DNA from: Saccharopolyspora erythraea
GTDB taxonomy: Bacteria > Actinomycetota > Actinomycetes > Mycobacteriales > Pseudonocardiaceae
Direction: 5' to 3'
DNA: 64,000 bases
Assembly: GCF_018141105.1 (NCBI RefSeq)
Contig: NZ_CP054839.1
Span: 7,877,411 to 7,941,410, forward strand
The translations under genes and the position numbers were made by a program. This document shows positions 51,522 through 60,422 of the stretch, in pieces; the stretch's first letter is position 1, and each line of letters starts with the position of its first letter. Under the pieces are notes generated by a model, which did not search any database, was not told the origin of the DNA, and saw only the letters and a program-made list of their open reading frames with translations.

Positions 51522-52307
51522 CTACGCGTCGCGCAGTGCCTCGGCCGTCGCCGGGTCGGCGGGGAGGAAGGACTCGATCGCCAGTTCCGCGAGGGTGACG
51601 TCGAGCGGGGTGCCGAAAACGGCGGTCATGCTGATGAACGCCAGCTCACGGCCTTCGTGGCGGTAGCGCAGTGGGACCGCGACCTCCCCGGCCACCGGAC
51701 GTTCGATGTCGGGTTCCGGCTGGTCGCACGGGTATTCGCGCAACTTCTGGTGCAGCAGCTCAAGTCCCGGATCCGCGGTCGCGTCCGCCTGCCTGCGCAG
51801 GCGTCCGAGGACGTGGGCACGCCACTCGCCGAGATTGGCGATGCGCGGAGCGATGCCCCGCGGGTGCAGGCTGAGCCTGAGGACGTTGATCGGCGGGACC
51901 AGCAGATCCTCGTCCGCACCCGCCAGGAACATCCCCACGGCGGCGTTGGCGTCGATGAGGTTCCAGCCGCGGTCGACGACCAGCGCGGGGTAGGGCTCGT
52001 ACCCGGTGAGCACCTGCCGCAGCGCGGCGCGCACCTCGCTCATCTCCGGTGTGCCGAGGTCGCCGGCGGGGTAGACCGGCGCGTGCCCGGCGGCGAGCAG
52101 CAGGCCGTTCCGCTCCCGCAGCGGCACGTCCAGGTGCTCGCAAAGGCGCAGCACCATGTCACTGGTCGGCCGCGACCGCCCGGTCTCGACGAAGCTCAGG
52201 TGCCTGGTGGAGATGTCCGCCTCGATGGAGAGCGCGAGCTGGCTGAGCCTGCGTCGTTCACGCCACTCGCGCAGCAGCTCTCCCACCGCCCGCTTCGTCG
52301 TAGCCAC
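51522..52307 (-). CDS. XRE regulator with MmyB-like domain
   Basis: A 261-aa repressor-type protein. The HTH is at about 5-65 (LLREWRERRRLSQLALSIEA and STRHLSFVETGRSRP) and the MmyB ligand-binding domain follows (YPALVVDRGWNLIDANAAV to VFGTPLDVTLAELAIESF). It is divergent from the SnoaL-like gene and a palindrome lies between them. GTG at 52307 starts the core; the frame is open upstream to 52451. Confidence 0.9.
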   Translation of the reverse strand: MATTKRAVGELLREWRERRRLSQLALSIEADISTRHLSFVETGRSRPTSDMVLRLCEHLDVPLRERNGLLLAAGHAPVYPAGDLGTPEMSEVRAALRQVLTGYEPYPALVVDRGWNLIDANAAVGMFLAGADEDLLVPPINVLRLSLHPRGIAPRIANLGEWRAHVLGRLRRQADATADPGLELLHQKLREYPCDQPEPDIERPVAGEVAVPLRYRHEGRELAFISMTAVFGTPLDVTLAELAIESFLPADPATAEALRDA

Positions 52308-52332
52308 AACAGGAAATCTAGTCGCCAGGGCC

Positions 52333-52349
52333 ATTACCCCGGAGGTAAT
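52333..52349. promoter_or_regulatory. operator candidate ATTACC-N5-GGTAAT
   Basis: A 6-bp inverted repeat with a 5-base spacer (ATTACC CCGGA GGTAAT) between the divergent MmyB-type regulator and SnoaL-like genes. The likely operator of that regulator. Confidence 0.55.
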
Positions 52350-52428
52350 CGACGCGACGACCCCGGCACCCCAGCATTGATCGCAACGACGGGCCAACCG
52401 GGGCCCGCACCCTCCGAGGGGAAGCACC

Positions 52429-52794
52429 ATGAGCGACTTCGACGACATCATCGGCCGCTACATCGCGAGCTGGAACGAGCGCGACCCGCAGCGCAGGCGC
52501 GCCGCCATCGACCAGCTTTGGACCGAAGACGCCACCTACACCGACCCGCTCGCCGACGTGGCGGGCAGGGGCGCCATCGACGGCATGATCGCGGCCGTGC
52601 AGGGGCAGTTCCCCGACTTCGACTTCCGGCTCGGACAGCCCGTCGACGCCCACCACCACATCGGCCGCTTCACCTGGGAGCTGGGGCCGGAGGGCGGTGA
52701 AGCGGTCGTGGCCGGCTTCGACGTGGCCGTCCTCGACGACACCGGACGCATCAAGTCCGTACTCGGCTTCCTGGACAAAGTTCCGGCAGCCTGA
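52429..52794 (+). CDS. SnoaL/NTF2-like protein
   Basis: A 121-aa single-domain NTF2-fold protein (IIGRYIASWNERDPQRRRAA, then TYTDPLADVAGRGAIDGMI and FDFRLGQPVDAHHHIGRFTW). The cone-shaped pocket suggests small-molecule binding or isomerisation. GAGGGGAAGCACC precedes the ATG. Divergent pairing with an MmyB-type regulator implies ligand-controlled expression. Confidence 0.88.
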   Translation: MSDFDDIIGRYIASWNERDPQRRRAAIDQLWTEDATYTDPLADVAGRGAIDGMIAAVQGQFPDFDFRLGQPVDAHHHIGRFTWELGPEGGEAVVAGFDVAVLDDTGRIKSVLGFLDKVPAA

Positions 52795-52834
52795 GCGAAC
52801 ACCCACGGCAACGCCCCCAACAGGGCGGTGCCGT

Positions 52835-52976
52835 GGTTCTCATCCCGTCGACCTGGCGCCAGCCCGAGCAGACCGGGTCAAGGGGGCCCGCTAGATGTCA
52901 ACCGCAGGCTGCCTCGAAAAGCCGGCCCCCTTGACGCGGTCTGATAGCCCTCGTGGAGGTCGACGGGATGAGAACC
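52835..52976. repeat. nested long inverted repeat
   Basis: GGTTCTCATCCCGTCGACCT (52835-52854) has its exact complement at 52957-52976. Inside, GACCGGGTCAAGGGGGCC (52871-52888) pairs with 52924-52941 with one mismatch. The loop contains ACCGCAGGCTGCCTCGAAAA, repeated directly at 52989-53008 with one change. No coding frame explains it; with the following repeats it fills the 490 bases between the SnoaL-like and pstB genes. Confidence 0.8.
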
Positions 52977-53138
52977 GCCAACCGCCCCACCGCAGGATGC
53001 CTCGAAAACCCGCTCATCCCGGAGACCTGCCGGGGGCCTGGGGGCGGCGAGCGCCCCAGAAACCACACACCCAAAGCGACCCGCAAAGCCAGGGTGAGTA
53101 CGTCGAAAACTCCCGCGCCCCCGCCCGCAGAGACGAAA

Positions 53139-53170
53139 ACGGGGTTGGGACCGCTCGGTCCCAACCCCGT
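53139..53170. terminator. strong terminator
   Basis: ACGGGGTTGGGACC pairs perfectly with GGTCCCAACCCCGT across a GCTC loop, between the SnoaL-like gene and the 3' end of the pst operon. Confidence 0.9.
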
Positions 53171-53187
53171 AAAGCTCATCCGACCTG

Positions 53188-53292
53188 CGGCCGGATGGCG
53201 CTACCGCGCCATTTTGAAGTGCCATCTGGCGCTTCAACCTCCGGCCGGATGGCGCTACCGCGCCGTTTTAAGGCGCCATCTGGCGCCTTAAC
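53188..53292. repeat. two 51-bp direct repeats with hairpins
   Basis: CGGCCGGATGGCGCTACCGC opens both copies (53188-53238 and 53242-53292). Each ends in a hairpin with ATCT loop: TTGAAGTGCC/GGCGCTTCAA in the first and TTAAGGCGCC/GGCGCCTTAA in the second. Differences between copies preserve pairing. The second copy runs into the pstB stop codon, so the pair probably also acts as its terminator. Confidence 0.85.
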
Positions 53293-54064
53293 CGAACCGA
53301 CCCGAGATGTAGTCCTCGGTCGCCTTCTGGTTCGGGTTGGAGAAGATCTTGCCGGTCTCGTCGATCTCCACCAGTTCGCCGGGCTGGCCGACGGCACGCA
53401 GGTTGAAGAACGCCGTCTGGTCGCTGACCCGGGCGGCCTGCTGCATGTTGTGGGTGACGATGACGATCGTGTACTCCTGCTTGAGCTCGGCGATCAGGTC
53501 CTCGATCGCCAGCGTCGAGATCGGGTCGAGCGCCGAGCAGGGCTCGTCCATCAGCAGCACGTCCGGCTTGACCGCGATGGCCCGCGCGATGCAGAGCCGC
53601 TGCTGCTGACCGCCGGAGAGGCCGCCGCCCGGCTTGGCGAGCCGGTCCTTGACCTCTTCCCACAGGTTCGCGCCGCGCAGCGCGCTCTCGGTGATCTCGT
53701 CGAGGTGCTTCTTGTTCTTCTCGCCCGACAGCTTCAGCCCGGCCACGACGTTGTCCCTGATCGACATCGTCGGGAACGGGTTCGCCCGCTGGAACACCAT
53801 GCCGATCGTCCGGCGCACCTGCACCGGGTCGACCTTGCCGTCGTAGACGTCCTCGCCGTCGAGGAGGACCTTGCCGTCGACGCGCGCGCCCGGGATGACC
53901 TCGTGCATCCGGTTCAGCGAGCGCAGCACCGTGGACTTGCCGCAACCCGACGGGCCGATGAACGCGGTGACGCTGCGGGCGGGCACCTGCAACGTCACGT
54001 CCTGCACGGCGTGGAACTTGCCGTAGAACAGGTTCAGGTCCTTGATGTCGAGACGCTTGGCCAT
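53288..54064 (-). CDS. pstB: phosphate ABC transporter ATPase
   Basis: A 258-aa ATPase that powers high-affinity phosphate uptake. Walker A is GPSGCGKST, the signature is [14 protein letters not shown], Walker B is [13 protein letters not shown] and the switch His is in IVTHNMQQ. The C-terminus [14 protein letters not shown] is typical of PstB. Last gene of the pstSCAB operon, starting 15 bases after pstA. Confidence 0.96.
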   Translation of the reverse strand: MAKRLDIKDLNLFYGKFHAVQDVTLQVPARSVTAFIGPSGCGKSTVLRSLNRMHEVIPGARVDGKVLLDGEDVYDGKVDPVQVRRTIGMVFQRANPFPTMSIRDNVVAGLKLSGEKNKKHLDEITESALRGANLWEEVKDRLAKPGGGLSGGQQQRLCIARAIAVKPDVLLMDEPCSALDPISTLAIEDLIAELKQEYTIVIVTHNMQQAARVSDQTAFFNLRAVGQPGELVEIDETGKIFSNPNQKATEDYISGRFG

Positions 54065-54079
54065 GAGTTGGATACCGCC

Positions 54080-54994
54080 CTACTTGGTCTTGACCGCGAC
54101 CATCTTGGACAACAGCGTCGCCAAGAGGTTGATGAGCATGATGACGACGACGAGCGTCAGCGCGGCGCCCCACATCCGCGCGTCACCGGCAGCCGTGCCG
54201 GTGCTGCGCTCCATGAAGATGGTCAGCGGCAGCGACGCCATCTCGCCCTGGAACAGGTTGAAGTTGATGGAGCTGGCGTAGCCCACCAGGATCAGCAGCG
54301 GCGCCGTCTCGCCCAGCACCCTGGCGAGGCCGAGCATGACGCCGGTGAGGATGCCCGACAGGGCCGTGGGCAGCACGATCCGCACGATCGTCTTCCACTT
54401 CGACACGCCCAGCGCGTACGACGCCTCGCGCAGCTCGTCCGGCACGATCAGCAGCATCGTCTCGGTGACGCGCACGACGACCGGGAGCATCAGCAGCAGC
54501 AGCGCCAGCGCCACCGCGAAGCCGCTGCGGGTGAGGCCGAAAGTGGTGATCCACAGCGCGTAGATGAACAGGCCGGCCACGATCGAGGGCAGGCCGCTGA
54601 GGATGTCGACCATGAACGTCGCGACCCTGGCCAGGCGCGACTCCCGGCCGTACTCGATCAGGTAGATGCCGACCATCACGCCCAGCGGCACCGCGATGAC
54701 CGCGGTGACCAGTCCCTGCATCAGGGTGCCGACCAGCGCGTGGTAGATGCCGCCGCCGAAGTCGTTGGGCAGCAGGCCGTAGAACGAGTGCGACCACCAG
54801 TCAGCGCTCAGCAGCGGGGTCAGTCCCCGCTGCAGCAGCGTGAACAGAACCCAGAGCAGGGGGATGACGGCCAGCACGAACGCGGCGGCGAAAAGCGTGG
54901 TCGCCAGGTTGTTCTTCAGCTTCCGGCCGAGGCTGAGGTGCTGGAACGCCGGGGGCGTCGCCAGCCGGTCCACGTCGGCGGTGTCGGTCCTCAT
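54080..54994 (-). CDS. pstA: phosphate ABC transporter permease PstA
   Basis: A 304-aa inner-membrane permease with six main transmembrane helices and the ABC-binding EAA-like loop (ASYALGVSKWKTIVRIVLP). It forms the channel with PstC. Its ATG overlaps the pstC stop by four bases (ATGA). Confidence 0.95.
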   Translation of the reverse strand: MRTDTADVDRLATPPAFQHLSLGRKLKNNLATTLFAAAFVLAVIPLLWVLFTLLQRGLTPLLSADWWSHSFYGLLPNDFGGGIYHALVGTLMQGLVTAVIAVPLGVMVGIYLIEYGRESRLARVATFMVDILSGLPSIVAGLFIYALWITTFGLTRSGFAVALALLLLMLPVVVRVTETMLLIVPDELREASYALGVSKWKTIVRIVLPTALSGILTGVMLGLARVLGETAPLLILVGYASSINFNLFQGEMASLPLTIFMERSTGTAAGDARMWGAALTLVVVIMLINLLATLLSKMVAVKTK

Positions 54995-56079
54995 TCTTTC
55001 CCCTTACCGCTGGCGCTCTCGATCCACCTGGCCAGCGCGTTCACCGCGAACGTGATGATGAACAGCACCAGACCGGCCGAGATGTAGGCACCGACCTGCA
55101 GGTTGTTGTTGAACTCGCCGGAGCCGAGCGCGATCTTCGACGCGAAGGTCGCGCCGGCGTCGAAGATGCTGTAGCGCGGCGCGTCGAAGGTGGCGCTGAG
55201 GATGATCGTCAGCGCCATCGTCTCGCCGAGCGCGCGGCCGAGGCCCAGCATCGAGCCGCCGATGAAGCCGTTGCGGCCGAACGGCCACACCGTGGTGCGC
55301 ACGACCTCCCATCGGGTCGCGCCCAGCGCCAGCGCGCCCTCGATGTGCGAGGTGGGCGTGCGCTGGAAGACCTCGCGGCTGACACCGGTGATCGTCGGGA
55401 TGATCATCACGGCGAGCACGACGCCCGCGGTGAAGACGTTGCCGCCGCTGATCAGCGTGTCGGAGTTGCCGTCGGCGAACAGCGGGATGAACCCGAGGTT
55501 GGTGTTCATCCACATCGCGATCGGCTTGAGCACCGGCGCCAGCACCAGGAAGCCCCACAGGCCGTAGATCACCGACGGGACCGCGGCCAGCAGGTCGACG
55601 ATGTAGGCGAACGGGCGGGCCAGGTTGCGCGGCGCGTACTGGGTGAGGAAGAGCGCGATCCCGCAGGAGATCGGCATCGCCAGGATCAGCGCGACCAGCG
55701 AGCTGGCCACCGTGATCCAGGCCAGGTACAGCACGCCGAAGTGCAGGCTGCTCGGGTTGCGGGTGTCCCAGACACCGCTGAACAGGAAGCTCTCCTGGTT
55801 GACCTGCAATGCGGGCACCGCGCGGATCAGGAGGAAGATCCCGATCGCCGCGATGAGCACCACGACGAACGCGCCGGATCCGGTCGCGATCGAGGAGAAC
55901 ACGCGGTCGCCGATGCGGACGACCTTCTTGCCCGACGAGATGCCGGGCGCGTCCGCTGTGGTCTCTGGAGCGGAAATGGTGGCCTCCGGTCCGGGGCTGG
56001 GCGCCGAAACGCCCCGCGGGGCACCGGTGTCCTCACCGGTGCCCGCAGGGCGTGTCTCGGCTCTCGTGGAGTCGGTCAC
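54991..56079 (-). CDS. pstC: phosphate ABC transporter permease PstC
   Basis: A 362-aa permease with a disordered N-terminal extension of about 50 residues (rich in Pro, Ala and Thr) before six transmembrane helices. The coupling loop is GALALGATRWEVVRTTVWP. Family motifs such as PSVIYGLWGFLVLAP and GLGRALGETMA are clear. Separated from pstS by 85 bases containing a short hairpin. Confidence 0.95.
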   Translation of the reverse strand: MTDSTRAETRPAGTGEDTGAPRGVSAPSPGPEATISAPETTADAPGISSGKKVVRIGDRVFSSIATGSGAFVVVLIAAIGIFLLIRAVPALQVNQESFLFSGVWDTRNPSSLHFGVLYLAWITVASSLVALILAMPISCGIALFLTQYAPRNLARPFAYIVDLLAAVPSVIYGLWGFLVLAPVLKPIAMWMNTNLGFIPLFADGNSDTLISGGNVFTAGVVLAVMIIPTITGVSREVFQRTPTSHIEGALALGATRWEVVRTTVWPFGRNGFIGGSMLGLGRALGETMALTIILSATFDAPRYSIFDAGATFASKIALGSGEFNNNLQVGAYISAGLVLFIITFAVNALARWIESASGKGKE

Positions 56080-56164
56080 TGCTTGTTGCAGCCTCTCACT
56101 TCTCGGCCCGGCGGATCCGGGGGGCAGCGGTGGCTGCTCCGGACGGACCCGCCGGCTCCCTGCA

Positions 56165-57280
56165 TCAGGAGATCGCGTTGACCGCTTCGAGGACCTTGGT
56201 CTTGAAGGCCTCGGGCAGCGGCACGTACCCGGCCTTCTCCAGCTCCTGCGGGTTGGCGTTGGCGGCCACCGTCAGCACGGCCTTGACGGCCTTGGCGGTC
56301 TCCGGGTCGTAGCCCTTGGAGCAGACGATCTCGTAGGTGTTCAGCACGACCGGGTAGACACCTGGGGCCTTGTTGCCGTAGATCGAGTCGAGGTCGACCT
56401 TCAGGTCGTTGCCCTGGCCCTCGATCTTGGCGCCCTCGATGGCCTTGCCGACGTTGGCGGTGTTCAGCTCGACCGGGCCCGCGCCGCTGTCGATCTTGGC
56501 GATGCCCAGGCCGAGGTTCTTCGGGAAGGACCACTCGACGTAGGTGATGCCGCCGGGGGTGGCCTTCACCGACTGCGCGACCTGGTCGCTGCCGTCGCGG
56601 CCCTGGCCGACGCCCGGGCCGGGGCGGAACTGCTTGCCCTCACCGGTCCACGCACCGTTGGTCGCCGTGCTCAGGTACTTCTGGAAGTTGTCGGAGGTAC
56701 CCGACTCGTCGGAGCGGAAGAACGGGACGATGTCGATGTCCGGAAGCTGCTTGCCCGGGTTCAGCGCGGCGATCGCCGGGTCGTTCCACTTCTTGACCTG
56801 GCCCTGGTAGATCTTGCCGATCACGTCCGGGTTCAGCGTCAGGTCGCTGACCCCGGGGACGTTGTAGGAGATCGCGATCGGGCCGAAGACCATCGGGATG
56901 TTCCAGGCCGGGTTCCCCTGGCAGCGCTGGGCGGCGGCGGCGACCTCGCCCTTCTCGTCGCTCAGCGGCGAGTCCGAGCCGCCGAAGTCGATCTGGCCGG
57001 CGGTGAAGGCGGCGACACCCTTGCCGGAACCGGACTTGGTGTAGTTCAGCTTCTGGTCGGCGCACTTGAGGCCGTAGTCGCGGGCGAAGACGTCCATCGC
57101 GCTCTTCTGCGCCGACGAACCCTCGGCCGAGACGGGCTTGGTGCCGCACTCCACCTGGACGGCGTCCAGCGCGGGGTTGCCGCCCCCCTGGGGCACGTTC
57201 TGGTCGCTGCCACAGGCGGAGAGCACGAGCGTGCCCGCTGCGATGAAGCCGAGCGCAGCGCTGTGCCGCTTGATCTTCAC
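56165..57280 (-). CDS. pstS: phosphate-binding lipoprotein PstS
   Basis: A 371-aa lipoprotein with signal and lipobox (TLVLSACGS, Cys about 23). Phosphate-binding motifs are SAEGSSAQKSAMDVF, DFGGSDSPLS and RSDESGTSDNFQKYL. It captures phosphate outside and hands it to PstCA. The GTG at 57280 follows GGAGG. The upstream region has a PHO box. Confidence 0.95.
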   Translation of the reverse strand: MKIKRHSAALGFIAAGTLVLSACGSDQNVPQGGGNPALDAVQVECGTKPVSAEGSSAQKSAMDVFARDYGLKCADQKLNYTKSGSGKGVAAFTAGQIDFGGSDSPLSDEKGEVAAAAQRCQGNPAWNIPMVFGPIAISYNVPGVSDLTLNPDVIGKIYQGQVKKWNDPAIAALNPGKQLPDIDIVPFFRSDESGTSDNFQKYLSTATNGAWTGEGKQFRPGPGVGQGRDGSDQVAQSVKATPGGITYVEWSFPKNLGLGIAKIDSGAGPVELNTANVGKAIEGAKIEGQGNDLKVDLDSIYGNKAPGVYPVVLNTYEIVCSKGYDPETAKAVKAVLTVAANANPQELEKAGYVPLPEAFKTKVLEAVNAIS

Positions 57281-57393
57281 TTCGTTCCTCCACTCAGGGA
57301 AACATCGGCGGTTGCGCGGCAGGGCCCGAGCCCGTAGCTGTCTGCCGCCGTTCAGAACGCTAAGCAGCCGGAGTGGACACGCGCCGCCCTGGA

Positions 57394-57411
57394 GGTGAAC
57401 CCCAGGTGAAC
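57394..57411 (-). promoter_or_regulatory. PHO box upstream of pstS
   Basis: On the pst coding strand, GTTCACC occurs twice with 11-base spacing (GTTCACCTGGGGTTCACC), the PhoP direct-repeat pattern of actinomycetes. It lies about 115 bases upstream of the pstS start. This implies induction under phosphate limitation. Confidence 0.85.
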
Positions 57412-57512
57412 AAGGCACGCTTAGTAAGGAGACACACGTCCCACCGGGTGATCTCGCAATCCCACCGTGATCTCGGCGTTTGCGGTCAGTGACCTGCCGC
57501 GCAGGGTACGGA

Positions 57513-58475
57513 CTACCGCCCGAACTGCACGTCGGTGTCCCAGCGCTCGAACTCCAGCCGCTGGTAGACCTTGACCGCCGCGGTGTTGTCCGCCTCCACG
57601 TAGAGCATCACCTGGCCACAGCCCTTCGCCTGCAGATGGCGAAGACCGGCCACCGTGAGTGACCGGCCGAGACCGTTACCCTGCGTGTCGGGGTCGACGC
57701 CGACCACGTAGACCTCACCAGTGCCGTCCGGGTGAATTTTGGTCCAGTGGAAGCCCAGCAGCGTGTCGCGCGAGTCCACTGCGAGCAGGAAACCGGCGGG
57801 GTCGAACCAGTCCTCGCGTTCTTTGACCCGAAGATCGTCCTCGGTCATGGCGCCCTGCTCCGGGTGCCATGAGAACGCACGGTGATTGACCCGGACCACG
57901 GCTGGTTCGTCCACACCCGTCCGGAATGCACGGATCGTCACGTCCGGCGGGAGCTCGGCCTCTGCCAGCTCGGCGTCCAGCGAGCGGCCCATCCGCCACA
58001 GCTCACGCGCGCGCACCAGGCCGTAGCGCTCGGCCAGCCGCAGCGCGCCCGGGTGCTCGCCGTGCGACCAGATCCGCAGCCTCGCGGTGTCGGTGTCGTC
58101 GGGGCTGGGCTCGACCGGCAGGTCCGCGCGGTCGAGCAGCGCCTCGACCAGCCGCGCCCCCGCGCCGCGCCGCCGGTGACGCGGGTGCACCGCCAGCTCG
58201 GCGACGAGCTGCCCCGCGGTCTTCTCCTCGGCCGTGTCGACGTGCGCGTAGCCGGCGAGCTCGCCCCCGGAGTCGCGCACGATGAAGTGCTCGGAGCCGG
58301 GCACGTCGGCCTGCACCGGCTCGATCTGGTGCACGACGTCGAGGTGCGCCTTGAGCCGCAGGATCACGTGCTCGCCGACCGGGGCGACCCCGTCGGCCTG
58401 CTCCGTCTCCTGCAGCAGGGCCATGACCTCGGCCGCTTCCGCCTCATCAAGTCCGTTTCGCCACGTGAGCTGCAC
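57513..58475 (-). CDS. mshD: mycothiol synthase (MshD)
   Basis: A 320-aa acetyltransferase with two fused GNAT domains that acetylates Cys-GlcN-Ins in the last step of mycothiol synthesis. The N-terminal domain has ELAVHPRHRRRGAGARLVEA. The C-terminal, active domain has VYVVGVDPDTQGNGLGRSL for acetyl-CoA and ends LEFERWDTDVQF. The GTG at 58475 begins the family-like VQLTWRNGL. The gene fits the expected mshD-glnR neighbourhood. Confidence 0.93.
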   Translation of the reverse strand: MQLTWRNGLDEAEAAEVMALLQETEQADGVAPVGEHVILRLKAHLDVVHQIEPVQADVPGSEHFIVRDSGGELAGYAHVDTAEEKTAGQLVAELAVHPRHRRRGAGARLVEALLDRADLPVEPSPDDTDTARLRIWSHGEHPGALRLAERYGLVRARELWRMGRSLDAELAEAELPPDVTIRAFRTGVDEPAVVRVNHRAFSWHPEQGAMTEDDLRVKEREDWFDPAGFLLAVDSRDTLLGFHWTKIHPDGTGEVYVVGVDPDTQGNGLGRSLTVAGLRHLQAKGCGQVMLYVEADNTAAVKVYQRLEFERWDTDVQFGR

Positions 58476-58550
58476 GCCTCGAACGGTACCGGTCCGGGCG
58501 GGCGACCGGCCCCTTCGACCGTGGCCGGAACCGGTGACCTCGATCAACAA

Positions 58551-58589
58551 CGCGGCCCCGGTCCTCCGCTCGGGAGGGCCGGGGCCGCG
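58551..58589. terminator. terminator of glnR
   Basis: CGCGGCCCCGGTCCTC pairs with GAGGGCCGGGGCCGCG (one G-U pair) across a 7-base loop, just past the glnR stop on its strand. Confidence 0.88.
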
Positions 58590-58604
58590 CGGTCGGTGGT
58601 GGGG

Positions 58605-59375
58605 TCAGCGGGCGACCGCGGACTCCTCGCCGCGCTGCGCCGGGGCGTCGGCCAGCACCTCTGCCTCCTGCCGTTCCTCTGCGACGATCGGCGACGCGGG
58701 CTGGCTGGAGCGCGACGGGCGGACGAACTTGTAGCCGACGTTGCGCACGGTGCCGATCATGGCGTCGTACTCCGGGCCGAGCTTGGCGCGCAGCCGCCGC
58801 ACGTGGACGTCGACGGTGCGGGTGCCGCCGAAGAAGTCGTAGCCCCAGACCTCCTGCAGCAGCTGGGCGCGGGTGAACACCCGGCCGGCGTGCTGGGCGA
58901 GGTACTTCAGCAGCTCGAACTCCTTGTAGGTCAGCTCCAGCGCGCGGCCCTTCAGGCGGGCGGTGTAGGTCGCCTCCTCGATGACCAGGTCGCCCACGGT
59001 CAGCGAGCCGTCGCCCTCGCCGGCGTCGGCGCCGCGCCGCGTGGTCAGCAGCCGCAGCCGGGCGTCGACCTCGGCCGGACCGGCGGTCGGCAGCAGGATG
59101 TCGTCCACGCCCCACTCGGCGCTGACGGTGACCAGACCGCCCTCGTTGACCACCGCCAGGACCGGAGCGTCGCCCACCGCGAGCACGCGGCACAGGTCGC
59201 GGGCGCCGGCCAGGTCGGTGCGGGCGTCGACGAGCACCACGTCGTGGGTGCCCGCGGAGAGGATCGCGCCCGGTTCCGGAGGCAGCACGCGCACCCGGTG
59301 CGGCAGCAGACCCAGTGCGGGCAGCACGGTCTGGCAGTCGCGGTCGCTGGTGAGCAGGAGTAGCTCAGAGCTCAT
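58605..59375 (-). CDS. glnR: nitrogen regulator GlnR (OmpR-type)
   Basis: A 256-aa transcription factor controlling nitrogen assimilation in actinomycetes. The receiver-like domain (1-115) is atypical: VVLVDAR keeps one Asp but the acidic pocket residues and the Thr/Lys switch are not evident, so phosphorylation-independent dimerisation is expected. The winged helix (about 125-225) includes [18 protein letters not shown] and [15 protein letters not shown]. The C-terminal 30 residues are disordered. The ATG at 59375 follows GGAGG. Confidence 0.92.
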   Translation of the reverse strand: MSSELLLLTSDRDCQTVLPALGLLPHRVRVLPPEPGAILSAGTHDVVLVDARTDLAGARDLCRVLAVGDAPVLAVVNEGGLVTVSAEWGVDDILLPTAGPAEVDARLRLLTTRRGADAGEGDGSLTVGDLVIEEATYTARLKGRALELTYKEFELLKYLAQHAGRVFTRAQLLQEVWGYDFFGGTRTVDVHVRRLRAKLGPEYDAMIGTVRNVGYKFVRPSRSSQPASPIVAEERQEAEVLADAPAQRGEESAVAR

Positions 59376-59569
59376 GAGGAATGCCTCCATCCCAGGGCCA
59401 TGGAACAGCCGGGGCTGCGGAATCGGTCGTCCGCGCAGAGCAGAACCAGCGGGCGACCCGGCTTCGTTGCCTGTGGATGGCTAGGAGAATAACCGAAACA
59501 CCTGGGAAAAGCCCAGGTCGAGCTATCCGGGTCACAATTGTGAACAGAAAGCGAACGCAGGTTACGGGC

Positions 59570-60334
59570 GTGTGTCGTACCCGCGCGGTGGCGCTGACCG
59601 CCGCGGACGGTACCGCGCTGGAGGGGTTGCTGTACACCGGTCCCGGGCTGCCGGCCGAGGTCGGCGTCGTGGTCGGTCACGGTTTCACCAACCACATCCG
59701 CAAGCCGTGGGTTCGTCGCGTGTTGCGGCGGTTCAGCGCGCACGCGCCGGTGCTGGGCATCGACTTCCGGGGGCACGGGCGCTCCGGCGGGCGCACCACC
59801 GTCGGCCCCGCCGAGGCGCTGGACATCGCCGCCGCGGTGGCGCACATGCGCGCGCTCGGCTGCCGCCGCGTGGTCACCGTCGGCTTCTCCCTCGGCGGGT
59901 CGGTCGTGCTGCGCCAGACCGCGCTGTCCGGCCCCGCCGACCGGCCGGACGCCGTGGTCGCAGTGAGCAGCCCGGCGCGCTGGTGGGTGCGCGACACCGC
60001 GGCCATGCGCCGCGTGCACTGGCTGCTGGAGCAGCCGCACGGCCGGTGGAGCGCCCGGCTGATCGGCGTGCGGCTGGCGCCGCCGTGGCAGGACGTGCCG
60101 ATCTCGCCGATCGAGCTCGCCGGCCGGGTGCCGCCGACCCCGGCGCTGGTCGTGCACGGTGCCGACGACCACTACTTCCCGGTCTCGGACGCGGTCGCGC
60201 TCGCCGAGACCGCCCGCGCCGAGCTGTGGCTGGAGCCGGGCATGCGCCACGCCGAGAGCGCCGCCACACCCGGCCTCGTCGACCGCATCGCCGCGTGGGC
60301 TGCCGATCCGGTGCGCGAGCTGCCGATAAAGTGA
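59570..60334 (+). CDS. alpha/beta hydrolase
   Basis: A serine hydrolase of about 254 aa with VVVGHGFTNH, the nucleophile elbow GFSLGGSVV, catalytic Asp in VHGADDHYFP and His in GMRHAES. The domain matches bacterial carboxylesterase/acyl-hydrolase types; the substrate is unknown. Start is uncertain: GTG at 59570 or GTG at 59540. It is divergent from glnR with about 195 bases between, so it could be GlnR-regulated. Confidence 0.85.
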   Translation: MCRTRAVALTAADGTALEGLLYTGPGLPAEVGVVVGHGFTNHIRKPWVRRVLRRFSAHAPVLGIDFRGHGRSGGRTTVGPAEALDIAAAVAHMRALGCRRVVTVGFSLGGSVVLRQTALSGPADRPDAVVAVSSPARWWVRDTAAMRRVHWLLEQPHGRWSARLIGVRLAPPWQDVPISPIELAGRVPPTPALVVHGADDHYFPVSDAVALAETARAELWLEPGMRHAESAATPGLVDRIAAWAADPVRELPIK

Positions 60335-60422
60335 CTTCACACGATCGTGGTTGCCGCCGAGGCGGGACATCGTCCAGGCTGCACCAGCGCCACGGACCCG
60401 ACAGGAACGGACGACGCTCGCC

